DNA of 64,000 bases from Phoebastria nigripes (taxonomy: Eukaryota; Chordata; Aves; Procellariiformes; Diomedeidae): assembly GCA_035582835.1 (NCBI GenBank), contig JAYKAV010003365.1:975623-1039622 (forward strand), given 5' to 3'. Positions 1 through 10,805 of the stretch are shown in pieces (position 1 is the first letter of the stretch; every line of letters starts with the position of its first letter). The notes under the pieces are model-generated. The model made no database searches, was not told where the DNA came from, and worked only from the letters and a program-made list of their open reading frames with translations. A program made the translations under genes and the position numbers.

Positions 1-3000
1 AGCTACGCAAGCTTGGTCCCAGATGTTCCTGAAGGTCCTCCACAGTCAGGTGTCTCTGAAGGTAGGGCTGTGTTACTGCCCTTCAGGCTTAGGTAGATGA
101 GTTTTATGAGGCGGAGAGAGCACCATCCAGGTTGGCTGATCTTTACTGGTTGGTGGTCCGCTCTAAAGTGTTGCTCAATGATGGGTATAGCGAGTCACTG
201 GGCAAGTATTCTTGTATTAGTTTAGTTCTGCTACTTCTACCAATTATGTTTTCTTCATAACACTTGCCTGATTGTGCTTTACCTAACAAAAGTTACATCC
301 CTAACAACTACATAGCGACATAATGAAGGTCAAACTGCGGGTGACATCAGTGTGACTACTCAAGTGACGTCAGCTCAACAGGCCAAGACAAGGTAGGGGC
401 AGCTGAAGACTGCAAGGGACTTTGCCTATGCCTTGGGAGACAGAACCTGCTGTTCTGGCCTAAATAATCCTCACCCACCTTCTGCCCCCTCTTCGCTTTG
501 TAACAGGAGTCACACCAGCATCCTCTTCTTCTCAACAGAGAGTAATTAGAGGCTACAGCAAAGCCACCAGGAGGGTTTTTTCTAGGCAGAATTGAGTTGA
601 TAGAGGAGGACAGCTATAAGGTGGGAAGGAGACAGTTGTAGCCTTTGGAAACAAGCTGGAAACTCCAAGAACATGAGGAGCCACGCCTGGGGAGGAAGAG
701 ATGGGGGCAGGTTGAGAAAAGGGAAGGAGACTGAGTACAGCCTCCCCCTCCTCGCCAGGTCTGCCACAGACCCATGACACCCTGCTGGCTTCTCCCAGAT
801 TCCCTCCCCATCCCTACACATATCTCCCAGGTGTCTCACAAATACCCTCTGAGATTTCCCTTCCCAATCCCAGGAACCTGCTCCNCTGCCACAAAAGCTG
901 AAAAATGGCAACTGCTGCCAAGGAGCTTTAAGCTGCAAATTNCTAACAGCATTCCAGCCTGGAGGCTTGCCCCAGGCAAGTAGGTCTGAAGAGCTTTAAC
1001 CCAAGCTAACTCCCAAACAAGAAACACTATTGTTTGACAGCTATAGCTGTTTGAACCACAGAACCAAGTGTACTGTGGCTCTCCTCTTCTTTACTAAGCT
1101 TCCTCCCCTCCTGCCAGCCACATACCAGATTATGAGGGACCACAGGCATCAGCATCTGCAGATCCCAGCAGCTGAACTGCCTTTATTGTTTGTCTCCATG
1201 TTGCAGTACAGCTTGCACATTACTTGTATTCTAGAAATACTACAGATAAAATAATTAGATAAGCAGGTCTGCCATGCTAAGCAAACAGCACTGATACACT
1301 CCTCAGCTTCCCACAGGTCCTAGCATCCCTAGGTAGGGTCTTAAACTATACCATAATGGTATACCTCTGTTCCATCTTTGCACTCCATGCTTGTTCACTT
1401 CTGCTTCTCTCTATTGCCCTCTGCTCTTCTCCTCCCCTATGAATCCTTTTGCATCTTCCAGCTGTTGCTGTGTCCATTCCAATGCTGTATGCCATTCAGA
1501 CTCCATTCCCCAGAGTCCTTCAAATAACCTCAAAATTGCCACGAAACAGCACTACGTAGTCATAAGAAGCAGAAAGTAGAAGTTAAGATGATACTAAGTG
1601 TTCCACACTGGGCTGTTTGGCAATCACATAAAGCCAGAGACTCTGCCACAGCTCAGTTTCTTCAGCATTTGAATTCTGCCTGATCAACGTCATGTGATAA
1701 AGTTTATATATGATACTGCAGCTAGTATGAAGTGTCTCACAAGATTTTCCAGCAACACGCTTCTCCACATACCCAACCAGCTTGTTTTGCTGTGCATATT
1801 ATTTCCACCCACACCTAGAACATGGTCTCTCCAACATCTTATCCTAGCTGATTTACTGGTAAATTAAATTTACCTAAGTTAATTTAAAGAGTAACATGCG
1901 CNCTCAGCTCTCTGCAGCAGATCACAACTTCTTCTTGGCTCTCATTTTTTTGAGGACGCCATACAGAGTTTCACCCCTTTTTCTGAGCAGCAGCTGACTT
2001 GCCACTAGACACAGTTTCTGCTTAACAGTCCTTGTTTTTCTTACCCTGAAAGAAGTCATGTAAGATTCAGGCAAATGATTAAGTGGGACCATGTTTTTTC
2101 TTATTTTCTCCTGAAGCCTAGACTGTCACATTCTTTAATGACATCTTTATAAATGCTGTGCGCCTTGGTGCTATACGTTACCTATCAGATATTGAATGCA
2201 ATGTACAAAAGCAGGATACCAAAGCACTTGTGACACCAGTGTGCCCATAAATATCTGTTTTCTCTCTTTGTTTTCCTTTTTTGATGCGGGTATTTGGATA
2301 ACTCAGAAATTAAAATTATATTCTGCTCTAAGTGATCATTCTTCTCCAACAGCATGAAAAGGGTACTTCTTATCCTTTCTACTACTGCATGCTTTGCTGT
2401 CTCATGAGCACATCTCCTTTAATTTATGTTATAAATCCTGGTATGNGTATTCATTATGGACTAGGGATTGTTTGTGCAAATGAGTTATGATTCCCTTGGA
2501 AAAACAAAACCAAAACAAGACACCAATCAAACACATGGACACAACTCTTAAACAGATAAGTAATGCTGGATTCACTCCAGGGGCTTTTGTTCTGTGTTAG
2601 GACAAGTTAACCCAGTAGCTGCTCGGTGTTCTGTATTGCTCAGGACAAGAAGCTGTGAGTGTTCCTTCTNGCAGGTGTTGCCTCCTGAATGGTTGATGAT
2701 TCCATTTCAGCCCATAAATTTGATATGCACTTTTCCTGCATGCTGAATTGTATAAATTGAAAAGCACTGCGTGACTTACAACTCCTAACAGAATAATTAT
2801 TCAAAGGATGCAAGAGAAGTTGAGGTAGAGAGTATGTGTAGCAGAGTGAAGATGTACATTTTTTATGTTAAAAATTAAAGAAATTAAAGACCTATGGAAA
2901 TAGCACTAGAGACATTTTCCTCTTTCTATCTACTCAGGAGTCAGACACAATTTCAGTTCTTGTGTTAAAATTATCCCTTTCCTTACTCCAAACCAGGAAT

Positions 3001-6000
3001 TCCACAAAAACCAGAAGAATATAGCATTTTAAGTGGTTATAGAAAGGAAAACAGTCCCATGCAAGCATGGCTGAGAATATAAATCAGCTCTGAAAACCAT
3101 GGAAGAGGCTGTGTCACGATTCCACTCATGCCGCTAAGGTGAGATCTCTGACCTAGTAAATGGGAGTTGTCTGAAGGTGCTGAAAGTCTGATTGCCTCAG
3201 CAAGTCCTCTAATGGCTGACCATTAGGCAAGAGGTAGACAATAACCATCTCTGCTGGTTTGCATTCTTGACTGGAAGTAGCTCTGTGCTGAACTCGGTAA
3301 GCTCCATGTATGCTAAAGATGCAGCTGTCTTCATGAAGCCATTCCACATAGGATTAAAACAGTGTCACAAAAATGGTAGGTGTCTGCATATGCTCAGATG
3401 ATGAAGAGGTGATGAGTGGTTTACATGAATTTGCTTTTTTGGAACGTGGTGCTTAAACCCCACCTAGATCATACTCTAGTACCAATACATACATATGCAT
3501 ACCTATAGGATCTAGGCTTTATCACAGATATTTTAGGCAAGAATTTATATTAAATGTCATGCTGGTATTTACTGTAACAGTCATCTCTGGACTTAAATTC
3601 TATGCTAGCTATTGAATAGGCTGTTCTTCGGGATTGTGGGGAGAAGGAAGACAACACTGAAATGTGAGCGCTAACTTTTAAAAACACAAATAATCCACAT
3701 ACTGGGAAATTCAGCTGACAAGCTTCCCCCTTCATTATATGGGGTTGTAAAAGGACATTCCTCTCAAGTTCCCTGCCCTTTATGGAAAATTATACAGAGA
3801 TTAGTATTACCTACTGACATGTTATCTCATCACGCTATACTTCATCCCAAATCTAAGAGTAGTTGCCCAAACAGGCCAATACTTAAAAAACAGACTTCGT
3901 TACTTATGTATAGATAAGTTTCATGAAAGAATAGAGTAAAATTTTACNCTGCCTTAGGAACACTGTACCTAGGAAATACTACATAAAATTCCTCCTTGTG
4001 CTATTTTGAACACATTCTTATAGCCTTCTTTGGTGTCCCCTGCCTTTCGATATGTGGTCCCAAGCTACTAACAAACAAAATATCAAAATACTAGTCATAC
4101 AGCCTTATCGCAAAAGGAAAGCTACAATTCAACACCATTTTAGAAATACTGATCAATAACATTAAAAAATCCTCTAAATCTCAGTGATGGTAAATAACCC
4201 CTCCAGTCTTCATTGGTCTGTTCTATTCCACTCCCGGCACTTCAGCACACAAGAGTTCGCCATACTCGAATTGCAAATGAGCGGCATAAAAGTTAAAAAT
4301 GTTTCTGCGTGTTATTTTCATTGGCATCAGTCTCAGCAATGTTTTGGAGATGGAAGAGCTTTTGCAAGCCTCAGCGGGGCTGCACGAAAACACGGATTTC
4401 CCCAGTTTGATTGCCAGAATGGAGAATTAGCTTTATTCAAGTCCTTGATCTTTTCCCTGCAATTCTCGTTGGCCTGACTAGGGATCTGGCCCTTAACGGA
4501 CCACTGAGTACCACTGCAATTATCCTCTTTATAATCCCAGATGGTCACCAGCATCCTACATGTTTGTCTCTGGCAAGCTGGAAGAGACTTTTCTAAAGGC
4601 TTCACAAGATGCTTGTTGCAAGTACTAACCAGGCAACACTGTGGAAGAAGCTGATGTGGGCAAAATATAGAACTGAGCCCCAGTGCATGCAGAGATAGTG
4701 CGGACAGGTAATGGCCTTCTGTATAACATAGCTTAGAAAACAAACTGGATCAGCTACCTAAGCAACGGCTGTGAAATTAAGCAGAGGCCTGCTTAGAGCT
4801 CTGAGCTACTGGTGCTACACCAGAGGAGAAAACTTGGAAGCTTATACTCTAAGAGAACTTTTGTGTGTTGTAGGCATGTTTGGTTAATCAACATTTGTCT
4901 GTACCCTCTAATCTAGGGCAAATTCTTCAGGCTGAGGAGCCCATGTCTGCATTTTTTGGCATACTAAAGCCTCCTGCTGACTGCCAGGAGGGCTATTAGG
5001 TCCAACACACATGAAGATTGAAGTATTTTATTTCTTCAGGAATGGTGCTGCCAACTGCAGTGCTAGGAACACAAAACTATCTCAGAATTCAAAGTTTGTC
5101 TCAAAGACAGGACAAAACAACTTTCTAGGAAAACAGATGTGACAGTTAGCATCCTGTGTTGCTTTCCAAGGCCCGCTGGTGTAGCCTGCTAACAGCACCA
5201 CGATGTACAGAATTGCCCACAGCAGAGCCAGGGACACACTTCTAATAAAACCTACTGTTCAAAGAGCCTCAGGAACAAAGACCTGATCATCAAAATGAAT
5301 TAAAAGGTGATCTTATCCTTCATTCCATAAAAAGAATCATTAGTAACTCCATTTCTGTGAGGAAAAGGTTAAATCTGAACAGCTTTTTGTGCCAAATTCT
5401 TCATTTTGAACACAATTAGTGTCCATTGGTAGACCTAAGACTAATTCATGCAACAGCAGCTGCAGTGATGATTTTTTTTTGCTGCCTGAGAAAAATTTAC
5501 ACTGATATGTGGAATAAGGCTATGTCAAAGATCCAATGCTGGCCAAGAAAATAAGATCCAGCACTGCAATCCTTTGTACTGTTGAACCACTCACTCTCTG
5601 GTTTTCACATTTTCAGCTTGTGCACATTTTTTCTTTGTAAACTCAAATGTCTGCTGGGACTGGGAGTAGAAGAAAAGTTGTGGTTAAACCCTTCTTCTGT
5701 CCAGTCCCATTCCTTGAATAATCGGATGTAAAAGAAATAAACTATGAAGTCTCTCTTCCAGCAGTCAGAGTATCACAAAATAAATTGCAGTTAACCTGTA
5801 GCAACAGAACTGTCCATTTCTTCTGGGCAGATGAAATATAAAATATGCAGTAATGCTTAGAGCACTTGCTAATTATTTAACAGAGGGATTTTCTACACAA
5901 AACACATTTAAAAATTGAAAAGCTTCACTAGTCCTGACCAGAACATTTAAAATATTTTTATCAATGATATTTTAAAGCAGAGGACTGCAACTGACCTCGT

Positions 6001-6150
6001 CTTGCAGCCTGAATTCAACTGAATCCTACACAGTATTATAGACCATTCTGCAAAATGTGTCCTTAACAGGAAAAAAATACGGTATCACGTATCACTAGTC
6101 TGAAGCAGGAATGATTTCTAAAGACTGGCCAGGAAGAAGCAGTGTCAAGA
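1..6150. other. Gene-free region, no exon recognised
   Basis: Moderately AT-rich DNA without a recognisable exon, RNA gene or high-copy repeat. ORFs on both strands are short (under 140 codons) and show no family motif. The only items I can point to are the CRE-like pair near the left edge, described separately, and several isolated N bases. It could be intergenic DNA upstream of the CpG island at 9.3 kb or an intron of a gene reading through it. Confidence 0.6.
342..372. promoter_or_regulatory. Paired CRE/ATF-type sites
   Basis: A TGACATCA at 342-349 is followed 23 bases later by a perfect palindromic TGACGTCA at 365-372. The second is the consensus CREB/ATF full site; the first is a one-base variant that ATF/JUN dimers can also bind. 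The CpG in the full site has survived in otherwise CpG-poor DNA. No CpG island, TATA element or exon is visible alongside, so a distal enhancer or a chance pair are both possible. Confidence 0.35.
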
Positions 6151-6154
6151 CTGG

Positions 6155-6250
6155 AAGTGGATTTCCANTTCTGCCTTGTCTGAACTTCAGTTACTCACGT
6201 GCCTCTTAGTTTCTCCGTGCCTCAGTTTACTCAGCCTTAGCAGCAATCTT
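6155..6250 (+). mobile_element. MIR-like SINE relic
   Basis: The stretch resembles the conserved core of an ancient MIR-type SINE: a segment like 'tctgcc...' followed by the hallmark gtgcctcagttt at about 6217-6230. The match is divergent and lacks clear ends or target duplications. Alternatives are another core-SINE family or chance resemblance to the short signature. Confidence 0.4.
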
Positions 6251-6669
6251 TGTATATCCTGTGAAACTCTGGAGCTGAGGTGCTGCAACACACAGTAATT
6301 TCCAGTGAGTGCCATTTACAGTAACATTTTATTGTTCATCATTCAGCATCCCCTTTCCATAAGCATCCTAAAATTTGGGTTTTGTTGGGGTTTGTTTTTT
6401 CTTTTTCAATGGAGCTGCACACATCAGTTTATCAGCCAGCTGTCCCTATGTCCCTCTTTTGAGCTGATGTCACCACTTCAGCACCATCCATCCATCTTCC
6501 CCCACAGTGTGTGCTCCTTTCCTAGGGGCTGCAAATTTCACCTGCCATTAATTTTGTTCATTCATCATGGTTGTTTAGGAGAAAAAAAAGGACTATGAGG
6601 AAATGTTGACATCACTACTTGCCTTCTTTCTCCAGACCTTTCTTAAATAGATATGTAGAACTGAAAGTG

Positions 6670-7115
6670 AGGAGGGGTCAGGGATTGCAGGGTCACATGA
6701 AGAGAACTAGAAAAAATTACTGATGATCAAAAATTGAACAGATTAAGAGTTTGCTTAGCCTAAAAAAGAGGAGAAGACTGAAGGTACACATGCTGATAGT
6801 CTTCAAAATAACTTAAATTCTGCGGTGAAAAGGAAGGGAATGACCTGTTCTCTACATGGATAGGGCAAGAAGTAATGGGGTTAAACTGCACCTAAGGAGT
6901 TTCTAATTTGAGGCAACAGAAAACTGTCCTAAGCTAAGGAAAGTGGAGCACTGGAAGAGATGCCTGGGGAGGTTACAAAGTTCCATCCCTGAAGATCTTT
7001 GCATAATTTGGATGTTTACCTGGAAAGAGATGGGGAGATCAGATCCTGCTTTATGGTAGTAAAATCATGTGATGGACCAGATGAACTCTTTACAGTCCTT
7101 TCTGTCCAAGTAAGG
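6670..7115 (+). mobile_element. CR1 LINE, 3' fragment
   Basis: The order of recognisable blocks follows the 3' end of CR1 elements read in the sense direction: 'gcttagcctaaaaaagagga' near 6754, then 'gggcaagaagtaatgggg', then 'gtggagcactgg...' and 'gcctggggaggtt', and finally 'tgatggaccagatgaactct' near 7072. In CR1 these encode the C-terminal end of the reverse-transcriptase ORF and the 3' UTR. Many substitutions and indels show it is old and non-functional. The typical terminal octamer repeats are not visible. Confidence 0.8.
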
Positions 7116-9290
7116 TTTATACTACTCCAGGCCAAGGGCTCTGTCCATTCCAGCAGTTCCTGCCCCAAAAATACCCAAGTTCATTTTACAAAGCCAACCA
7201 NGTTCCATCTTGCAGAGCAGGGTGAATGCCTCCCCCTTCCCTTTTCCGCCCAAAATGCAATGGCTCATGTTAGAGAAAAATTTCTTCTCAACTCAGATCT
7301 GATCATAAGATTAGTTCCAAGCATGTGAGCAAGATGCATGAGTCAGGAGCAGGACCACCAGGAACATCTCTGCCTAGCTTTTCATCTCTTGCTAATGCTG
7401 ATCTGATATTTCAGAGGAAGGTGACACTTCCCCAAGTCACCCTAGAAGTAACACAGCCAGGGACCATGGGGAGAAAGTTCAATCAAAACAACAAAAAATA
7501 TTATTTCCTGAGCCTTGCAGGCAACTCACAGAAAATCTGGAGTGTGGGATTAATGGACAACTACAATACATAAACAACACACAGAGTGTAGTGAGTTAAT
7601 CTTTATTCCAAGCAGCTTTCCAAATAGGGAAAAGCAAGGAAATGCCAATGGGACTGAAAAGGCACACAGAGTCAGTTCCTGAAAAGGGCTCTCACATTCT
7701 TCCACCAGTCTCAGTGACTCTCAGTGAAAGAACGTCCTTAAAAGAAAATCAGATTCACCTTGAGGACCCCAAGTTATGACAAACCTTCCCCTCCCCTCGC
7801 AGAAGCCACCTCCATGGTCAGCCCTCCCCTGCTGTCTCCTACCTCTGTTGCCATATCCTGCCACAGCAAAGAAACATCATTTCAATGACAGCTCCTTCAC
7901 ACATAACAGTAGGCTTCTCATCCTTCCTTGGGGGTACCAACTCCCCACTCCAGCTTTAATTGCAAAGTCCTAGGTCAAACTTGCCCTCTTATATAATCTT
8001 GACTGTGAATTTATGAAGCTCCACCAAGAAATAGCATAGGCTGTTTGTTCCCGCTGTCCTGTTTGGGAGGCTGTTGAGACCTTCAGTCCCCTGGTTGTCC
8101 TTCCTCTTGGTTCCTAATTTCCTCATGATAAATCTTCTTTGGCACCAACAATGTTCAGCTCAGCAATGCCCTGTGCGTTCAGCTCACCACACCCCAGCAC
8201 TGCTTTTAGGGAACCACTTCCACAGGTCACCACACCATACGTCCTTCTGCAGCCACATAGCTGAACACACATCTTAGGCAACCAAAATGCCTGTAGTTGC
8301 AGGCCAAAAATCTATGGTCACAGCACACACCCACTGCAGTCTGTTACCTGATGTTTATGTGCACTCCCATCACATGAGTGACACACCATTGTATGATGGG
8401 AGATGCCTGCATTTTGGTCACATCATGGGTAAGTTTGGGTCACACAGGAGGGAAAGCGCTGTGCAACCATCAAGGTATTAGGCCATCAGGCTGCAGGCAG
8501 GATGATTACATGCCTCAGGTCAAACAAGTCTACTTTAATCCCACTTTTCAGCCTTTATTAGGCTAAAAAAGATGAGCTCCGGGACAGGTCTCCAGCAGAT
8601 TGAAGCACAGAACAAATTACAAGACATTTTCTGCCAAGACAGACCAGTGCATTTGGATCTTGTTTTCGCTTATCTTCTTCTGTTGTAACATAACACCATT
8701 TTGACTCCATCTGTGATTGCTTTGCTGGGAAGACAATAGAAAACAGAACACTTGTGGCCAGAAGCATCTATCAGGTTTTAGCATCTGAAAGTCCTCCCTG
8801 TGACCCGCAGAACAGGACCCGCCATAACAGGAATCAGAAATGCAAAAGGAAAATCAGCCAGGTGGCTGTACCTACTATTGGTATCCTTCGCGGCCCAAAC
8901 GTGCACCTTTAAACCAGCGTCATCAGTTGGGGATTTCCCACCTGTGGCAGTCCCTCAGGATCAAAACCAGGCAACCCTGGAACACCAAGGGGTAAGGTGT
9001 GCCTTTCTGAAAGCACGGTTCGAGGGATGAAATTCAACGCACTTGATCGCTTTTGCGGTACCATTGAGGCCATGGGGAGGCACTGGGCACGAATCAGAGC
9101 AGCATAGAAAGGTAATGTGAGGTAACCCCTCCCCCTGAACGGTTGCAGAAGTATTCTTAATGCAGACAGTAGCCCTATTGCCTTCTCTTTAAGAAATGGC
9201 TTAGCATGAAACTCGCACAACTAGGGAGCCCGCCTGACTGCGCTCAGTCTCAGCGTGCGCCATGACAACACCCCGAAATTAACCCACATA
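7116..9290. other. Gene-free region upstream of CpG island
   Basis: No exon, RNA gene or repeat family recognised. Base composition rises toward the CpG island after about 9050. Short ORFs on both strands have no motif support. Confidence 0.55.
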
Positions 9291-9490
9291 TTTCAAGATC
9301 GCCACCAGGACAAGCGTAGTGCGGCGGGTGAGCGGGGAGGGGGTCGCTGCCGGATCCCGTAACGCTGGGATATTTCGGCAGGACGCGCAGGTGCGCCGGG
9401 CCACTACCGCTCACCTCCCCTCGGAGGCAGCGGCCCTCCTGTGACTAACGCGGCCTGACAGGCGCGGCCACCGCGCTCGCCTCACCGCCA

Positions 9491-9564
9491 ACCGCCCCGC
9501 TCCCCCCCGCACCGCCCCCGCTCAACCACCGCCCCCGCTGACATCACCGAGCTGGATTTAAATA
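9491..9564 (+). promoter_or_regulatory. Core promoter: GC boxes, ATF site, TATA-like element
   Basis: Three CCGCCC-type Sp1/KLF boxes lie between 9491 and 9538. They are followed by TGACATCA at 9539-9546 and by ATTTAAATA at 9556-9564, an AT-only island in GC-rich DNA that would act as a TATA-like element. The spacing would place a plus-strand start near 9585-9595. Because TTTAAA is palindromic, the element alone does not settle direction. The ATF-type octamer is the same as the one at 342-349. Confidence 0.55.
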
Positions 9565-9602
9565 GCTCCACAGCCCCCTGCCTCCCGGATACAGCGCGCC
9601 CC

Positions 9603-9654
9603 ATTGGCGGCGGCGCCAGCCTATGGCCGCGCCGCGCCGCTCCCCTCCGCCAAT
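9603..9654. promoter_or_regulatory. Inverted pair of CCAAT boxes (NF-Y type)
   Basis: ATTGG at 9603-9607 and CCAAT at 9650-9654 sit in near-mirror contexts, each flanked by GGCGG/CCGCC. NF-Y binds CCAAT in either orientation and commonly acts 60-100 bases upstream of a start site. These boxes lie just downstream of the TATA-like element, so they may instead belong to a second start site further right, near 9720-9760. Confidence 0.5.
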
Positions 9655-9818
9655 GGCGGGGCCGCCGCCGCCGCGCGCCTCCCCTGTCGCTAAGGGAGGG
9701 AAATACAGCGCGGCGCGGCGGGCTGTCAGGTGCGCCGGGCTGCGCTGCGGCCCGCCACGCTGCCGGCCGGGGCCGGGGATCAGCCGTGGGGCTGGGTGGG
9801 TTGTTTTTTTTTCCTTAA

Positions 9819-9832
9819 CCCCCCCCCCCCCC
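9819..9832 (+). repeat. C14 homopolymer
   Basis: A run of fourteen C residues follows a T-rich run within the CpG island. It could form unusual DNA (G-rich on the other strand) and is likely to be length-variable or poorly assembled. Confidence 0.9.
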
Positions 9833-10231
9833 TCGTTTTTCATCCCTGCTAGGCGAGCTGCTGTAGCCAGCCGCGTAACGCGGCGGTGGCGGCGCGGGGA
9901 GGGAGGGGAGTGTGGAAAGTGGCAGTTTTCGCCTTTGTTTTTAAGGGCTCCGGCGGTGGCGTCCTTGGGGCGGTGAAAGGCAGGAGGAGCGTCGGGCGGA
10001 GGGCAGCTCCGCCGCGCTGCTTCCTCGGGGAGAGCTTAAAAAGAGAGAGCGCGCGGTGTATCGGTGGTGACCTGGGGGCCAGCCAGGCTGCTGGGGCTCA
10101 GCGGCCACAGGCGGTGGATTTGTGGGAAGAGGACGGGATGAGAAATAAAGGCACCTGGCAGCGGTGTTAGGAGAGGGGGGGAGGGAGACGGAGGGGGGCT
10201 GGGTACCCCCGCACGCTGCCGGAGCCCGTGG

Positions 10232-10483
10232 ATGTTTGCACCGCGCGGGGAGGCTCCCCGCCGAGCTGCAATGGACGCTGCCCGCCGCTGGCCGCAGAGC
10301 GGAGCCGCCCCGCCGCCGCCGCCGCCGCGGGAGAGCTGCTCGCCAGGAGCCGGCCCGCAGCGCGCCCCTCGCCCGGCGCCGAAGAGGGACGGGGGTTTCC
10401 TCTTCGGCAACGCTCCGCTGAACGTAGGCTCTGCAGCCGGCCGCCCAGATAGGTTGCATGGCAGCCACGGCTCGAGCAAATAG
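10232..10483 (+). other. Short ORF ending exactly at the candidate splice donor
   Basis: An ATG-initiated frame of 83 codons (an internal ATG at 10271 gives 70) runs through the GC-rich leader. It encodes a Pro/Arg/Ala-rich chain with a PPPPPP stretch from the (CCG)6 run and ends with TAG at 10481-10483, immediately before the GT of the donor. If that donor is used, the stop codon is the last codon of the exon. Composition is what GC-rich DNA gives by chance and I recognise no family, so I treat it as an upstream ORF at most. Confidence 0.15.
10310..10327 (+). repeat. (CCG)6 trinucleotide run
   Basis: Six perfect CCG units inside the candidate leader exon, read as poly-proline in one frame. 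Short CCG/CGG runs are common in CpG-island leaders and can vary in length. Confidence 0.9.
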
Positions 10484-10519
10484 GTAAACGCCACTGTGTA
10501 AATGTGCTGTTTGGAAAGG

Positions 10520-10541
10520 AAAAAAAAAAAAAAAAAAAAAA
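10520..10541 (+). repeat. A22 homopolymer
   Basis: Twenty-two A residues just downstream of the candidate donor. No retroposed body, AATAAA signal or target duplication is visible on its 5' side, so I regard it as a simple repeat rather than a retrogene tail. Confidence 0.9.
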
Positions 10542-10656
10542 CGAGGATGCGGATATTGGGCCTGGCACAGGGGACTGGCGCTGCACGGGGAGATGTAATA
10601 GCCTCTTCTCCTTTGCCTCGTGCGGCGGCGAGATGTAGTCTAACGAAAATGAAATC

Positions 10657-10666
10657 CTTACGTAAG
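10657..10666. promoter_or_regulatory. Palindromic TTACGTAA site (PAR bZIP / C/EBP type)
   Basis: CTTACGTAAG is a perfect 10-bp palindrome containing TTACGTAA, the consensus for PAR-bZIP factors such as DBP, HLF, TEF and NFIL3 (the D-box of clock-controlled promoters). It lies at the right edge of the CpG island. The same bases include a possible splice donor (GTAAGG). Binding is an inference from the motif alone. Confidence 0.35.
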
Positions 10667-10789
10667 GCGGGTTGGATACCTGCTGGGTCGTGCATGGCAG
10701 GACGCTGCCCTGCCAGAATTACCTGGGTCTCTCCCTGCCATGGCGCAGCCGTTCACTACGGCGGCCTGTCCTAAAAGCAGACTTTCATC

Positions 10790-10805
10790 TGTAAGAGCTC
10801 TTACA
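10790..10805. repeat. 16-bp perfect palindrome
   Basis: TGTAAGAGCTCTTACA reads the same on both strands, with no spacer. A partial copy (CTAAGAGCT) follows at once. It could form a short cruciform or bind a symmetric dimer; no known function is assigned. Confidence 0.85.

Larger units (their letters stand above)
9590..10483 (+). other. Putative first exon of a plus-strand transcript
   Basis: The left limit is inferred from the TATA-like element about 30 bases upstream; the right limit is an AG|GTAAAC donor at 10483/10484. A second, weaker donor-like site (AC|GTAAGG) lies at 10661/10662. The interval contains several short overlapping ORFs in all frames, as GC-rich leaders often do, and none resembles a known protein. 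The exon may be 5' UTR of a protein-coding gene whose coding exons lie outside the recognisable part, or exon 1 of a long non-coding RNA. Promoter-associated transcript data would settle this. Confidence 0.35.
9300..10650 (+). promoter_or_regulatory. CpG island promoter
   Basis: A sharp block of very GC-rich, CpG-dense sequence stands out from AT-rich flanks on both sides. It holds GC boxes, CCAAT boxes in both orientations, a TTTAAATA element and a (CCG)6 run. CpG islands of this size in vertebrates usually mark a promoter active in the germ line or in many tissues. A usable GT donor at 10484 and a microexon-like segment at 11618 favour plus-strand transcription; a bidirectional promoter is also possible. 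No recognisable protein starts here, so the first exon may be untranslated or the product may be a long non-coding RNA. Confidence 0.85.

Noticed and set aside
3153..3353. Minus-strand frame of about 66 codons with a protein-like composition
   Set aside because: It starts at a GTG rather than ATG, is flanked by stops, has no splice-site context I find convincing, and matches no family I recognise.
9623..10695. Overlapping ORFs of 94-219 codons on both strands of the CpG island
   Set aside because: GC-rich DNA is poor in stop codons. The frames overlap each other in several phases and are dominated by Pro, Arg, Ala and Gly without a recognisable domain.
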